Source: Ignavibacteriales bacterium (lineage in GTDB: Bacteria > Bacteroidota > Ignavibacteria > Ignavibacteriales > Melioribacteraceae). Taken from it: a stretch of 6,151 nt of DNA. The stretch is from positions 1 through 6,151 of the forward strand of contig JAFGID010000023.1 of NCBI GenBank assembly GCA_016929735.1, given 5' to 3'. The position numbers and the translations under genes are program-made. A model generated the notes under the pieces. It worked only from the letters and a program-made list of their open reading frames with translations, was not told the DNA's origin and did not search any database. Positions 5,702 to 6,151 of the stretch are shown piece after piece (position 1 is the first letter of the stretch; the number at the start of each line of letters is the position of its first letter).

Positions 5702-6151
5702 TTAATTTTTCAATGGTAGAAATATATCAAAACAACTCCCTTCACCAACTTGACTTTTTACTTCTATCTTACCGGCGTGTGCCTGAACAATCTTTTTTAC
5801 ATAACTCAATCCAATTCCATATCCCCTGACATTGTGAATGTTACCCGTATTTACTCTGTAAAATGTATCAAATATTTTTTCATGATGTGATGAAGAAATT
5901 CCTATTCCATTATCTCTAATTGACATTAACAAAAAATCATTTTCGGTTTTTGTCGTAATTATTATCTCCGGCTTTGTGTCAGCGTATTTTATTGCATTAT
6001 CAATTAGGTTATTTATCACATTCGAAATATGCATTTCGTCACATAGGATTTTACAATTTGTTGCATGTAAAATAGTTGTGATGTTTCCTTGCTTATCTCT
6101 GATTATCATTTCAAATTTTTTAACAACTTCAGAAATTAATTTATGAACATC
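5702..6151 (-). CDS. Sensor histidine kinase, catalytic domain only (cut by window end)
   Basis: The last 149 residues of a histidine kinase are visible; the frame stays open to base 6151, so the sensor region and the phosphorylated-histidine domain lie outside. What remains is a complete HATPase_c ATP-binding domain. Counting from the window edge, the N box is NVINNLIDNAIKYA (44-57), the G1 box is RDNGIGIS (79-86, D80), the F box is IFDTFYRV (93-100), the G2 box is GYGIGL (110-115), and the end is GEGSCFDIFLPL (136-147). The ATG at 6109 is internal: the residues before it (DVHKLISEVVKKFE) are the normal linker helix. It should phosphorylate itself and then the response regulator gene product encoded 6 bp downstream. 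The signal sensed cannot be told from this part. Confidence 0.95.
   Translation of the reverse strand, partial: DVHKLISEVVKKFEMIIRDKQGNITTILHATNCKILCDEMHISNVINNLIDNAIKYADTKPEIIITTKTENDFLLMSIRDNGIGISSSHHEKIFDTFYRVNTGNIHNVRGYGIGLSYVKKIVQAHAGKIEVKSQVGEGSCFDIFLPLKN

Noticed and set aside
5563..5829. Plus-strand frame of 88 codons across the kinase/regulator junction
   Set aside because: It is antisense to two well-supported genes and its composition is that of a complementary shadow.
6107..6109. ATG as the start of a short ATPase-only protein on the minus strand
   Set aside because: The frame continues to the window end and encodes the usual histidine-kinase linker helix before it.

Overview
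The window is AT-rich (roughly one-third G+C by eye) and looks like a chromosomal segment of a Bacteroidota/Ignavibacteriota-type bacterium. Several things point that way. Most start codons sit in A/T-rich leaders without a clear Shine-Dalgarno. One signal peptide ends in the 'FSQ' style common in that group. The response regulator/kinase pair has the sequence style of that phylum. The intergenic spacers carry GTCATTCTGA-type and GGAATTTG-type repeats. The phylum is an inference, since there is no rRNA or marker gene here.

Layout. Positions 1-759 (+) hold the 3' part of a class III-like polyphosphate kinase 2. It converges on a lipoprotein gene at 796-1671 (-), and a shared hairpin terminator lies between them. 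A 116-bp divergent spacer then leads to 1788-2387 (+), a class I SAM-methyltransferase fold that carries an N-terminal export signal. A 231-bp spacer follows with an imperfect inverted repeat (2469-2570), then a beta-type DNA N6-adenine/N4-cytosine methyltransferase at 2619-3593 (+) with no restriction enzyme beside it. A 105-bp spacer built of degenerate GGAATTTG units leads to 3699-5000 (+), a 12-helix MOP-superfamily transporter resembling MATE and the progressive-ankylosis (ANKH) branch. It converges, with only 2 bp between stop codons, on a two-component operon read leftward: a histidine kinase (5702-6151, cut off by the window end) followed after 6 bp by an OmpR/PhoB-type response regulator (5003-5695).

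How the genes relate. Only the kinase/regulator pair is clearly a functional unit. The others are single genes, each with its own spacer, with no evident shared pathway. I see no phage, transposase, CRISPR, tRNA or rRNA. No new multi-gene system can be supported from the sequence. The points most worth a second look are the exported methyltransferase, the ANKH-like transporter, and the two intergenic repeat types that bracket the solitary DNA methyltransferase.
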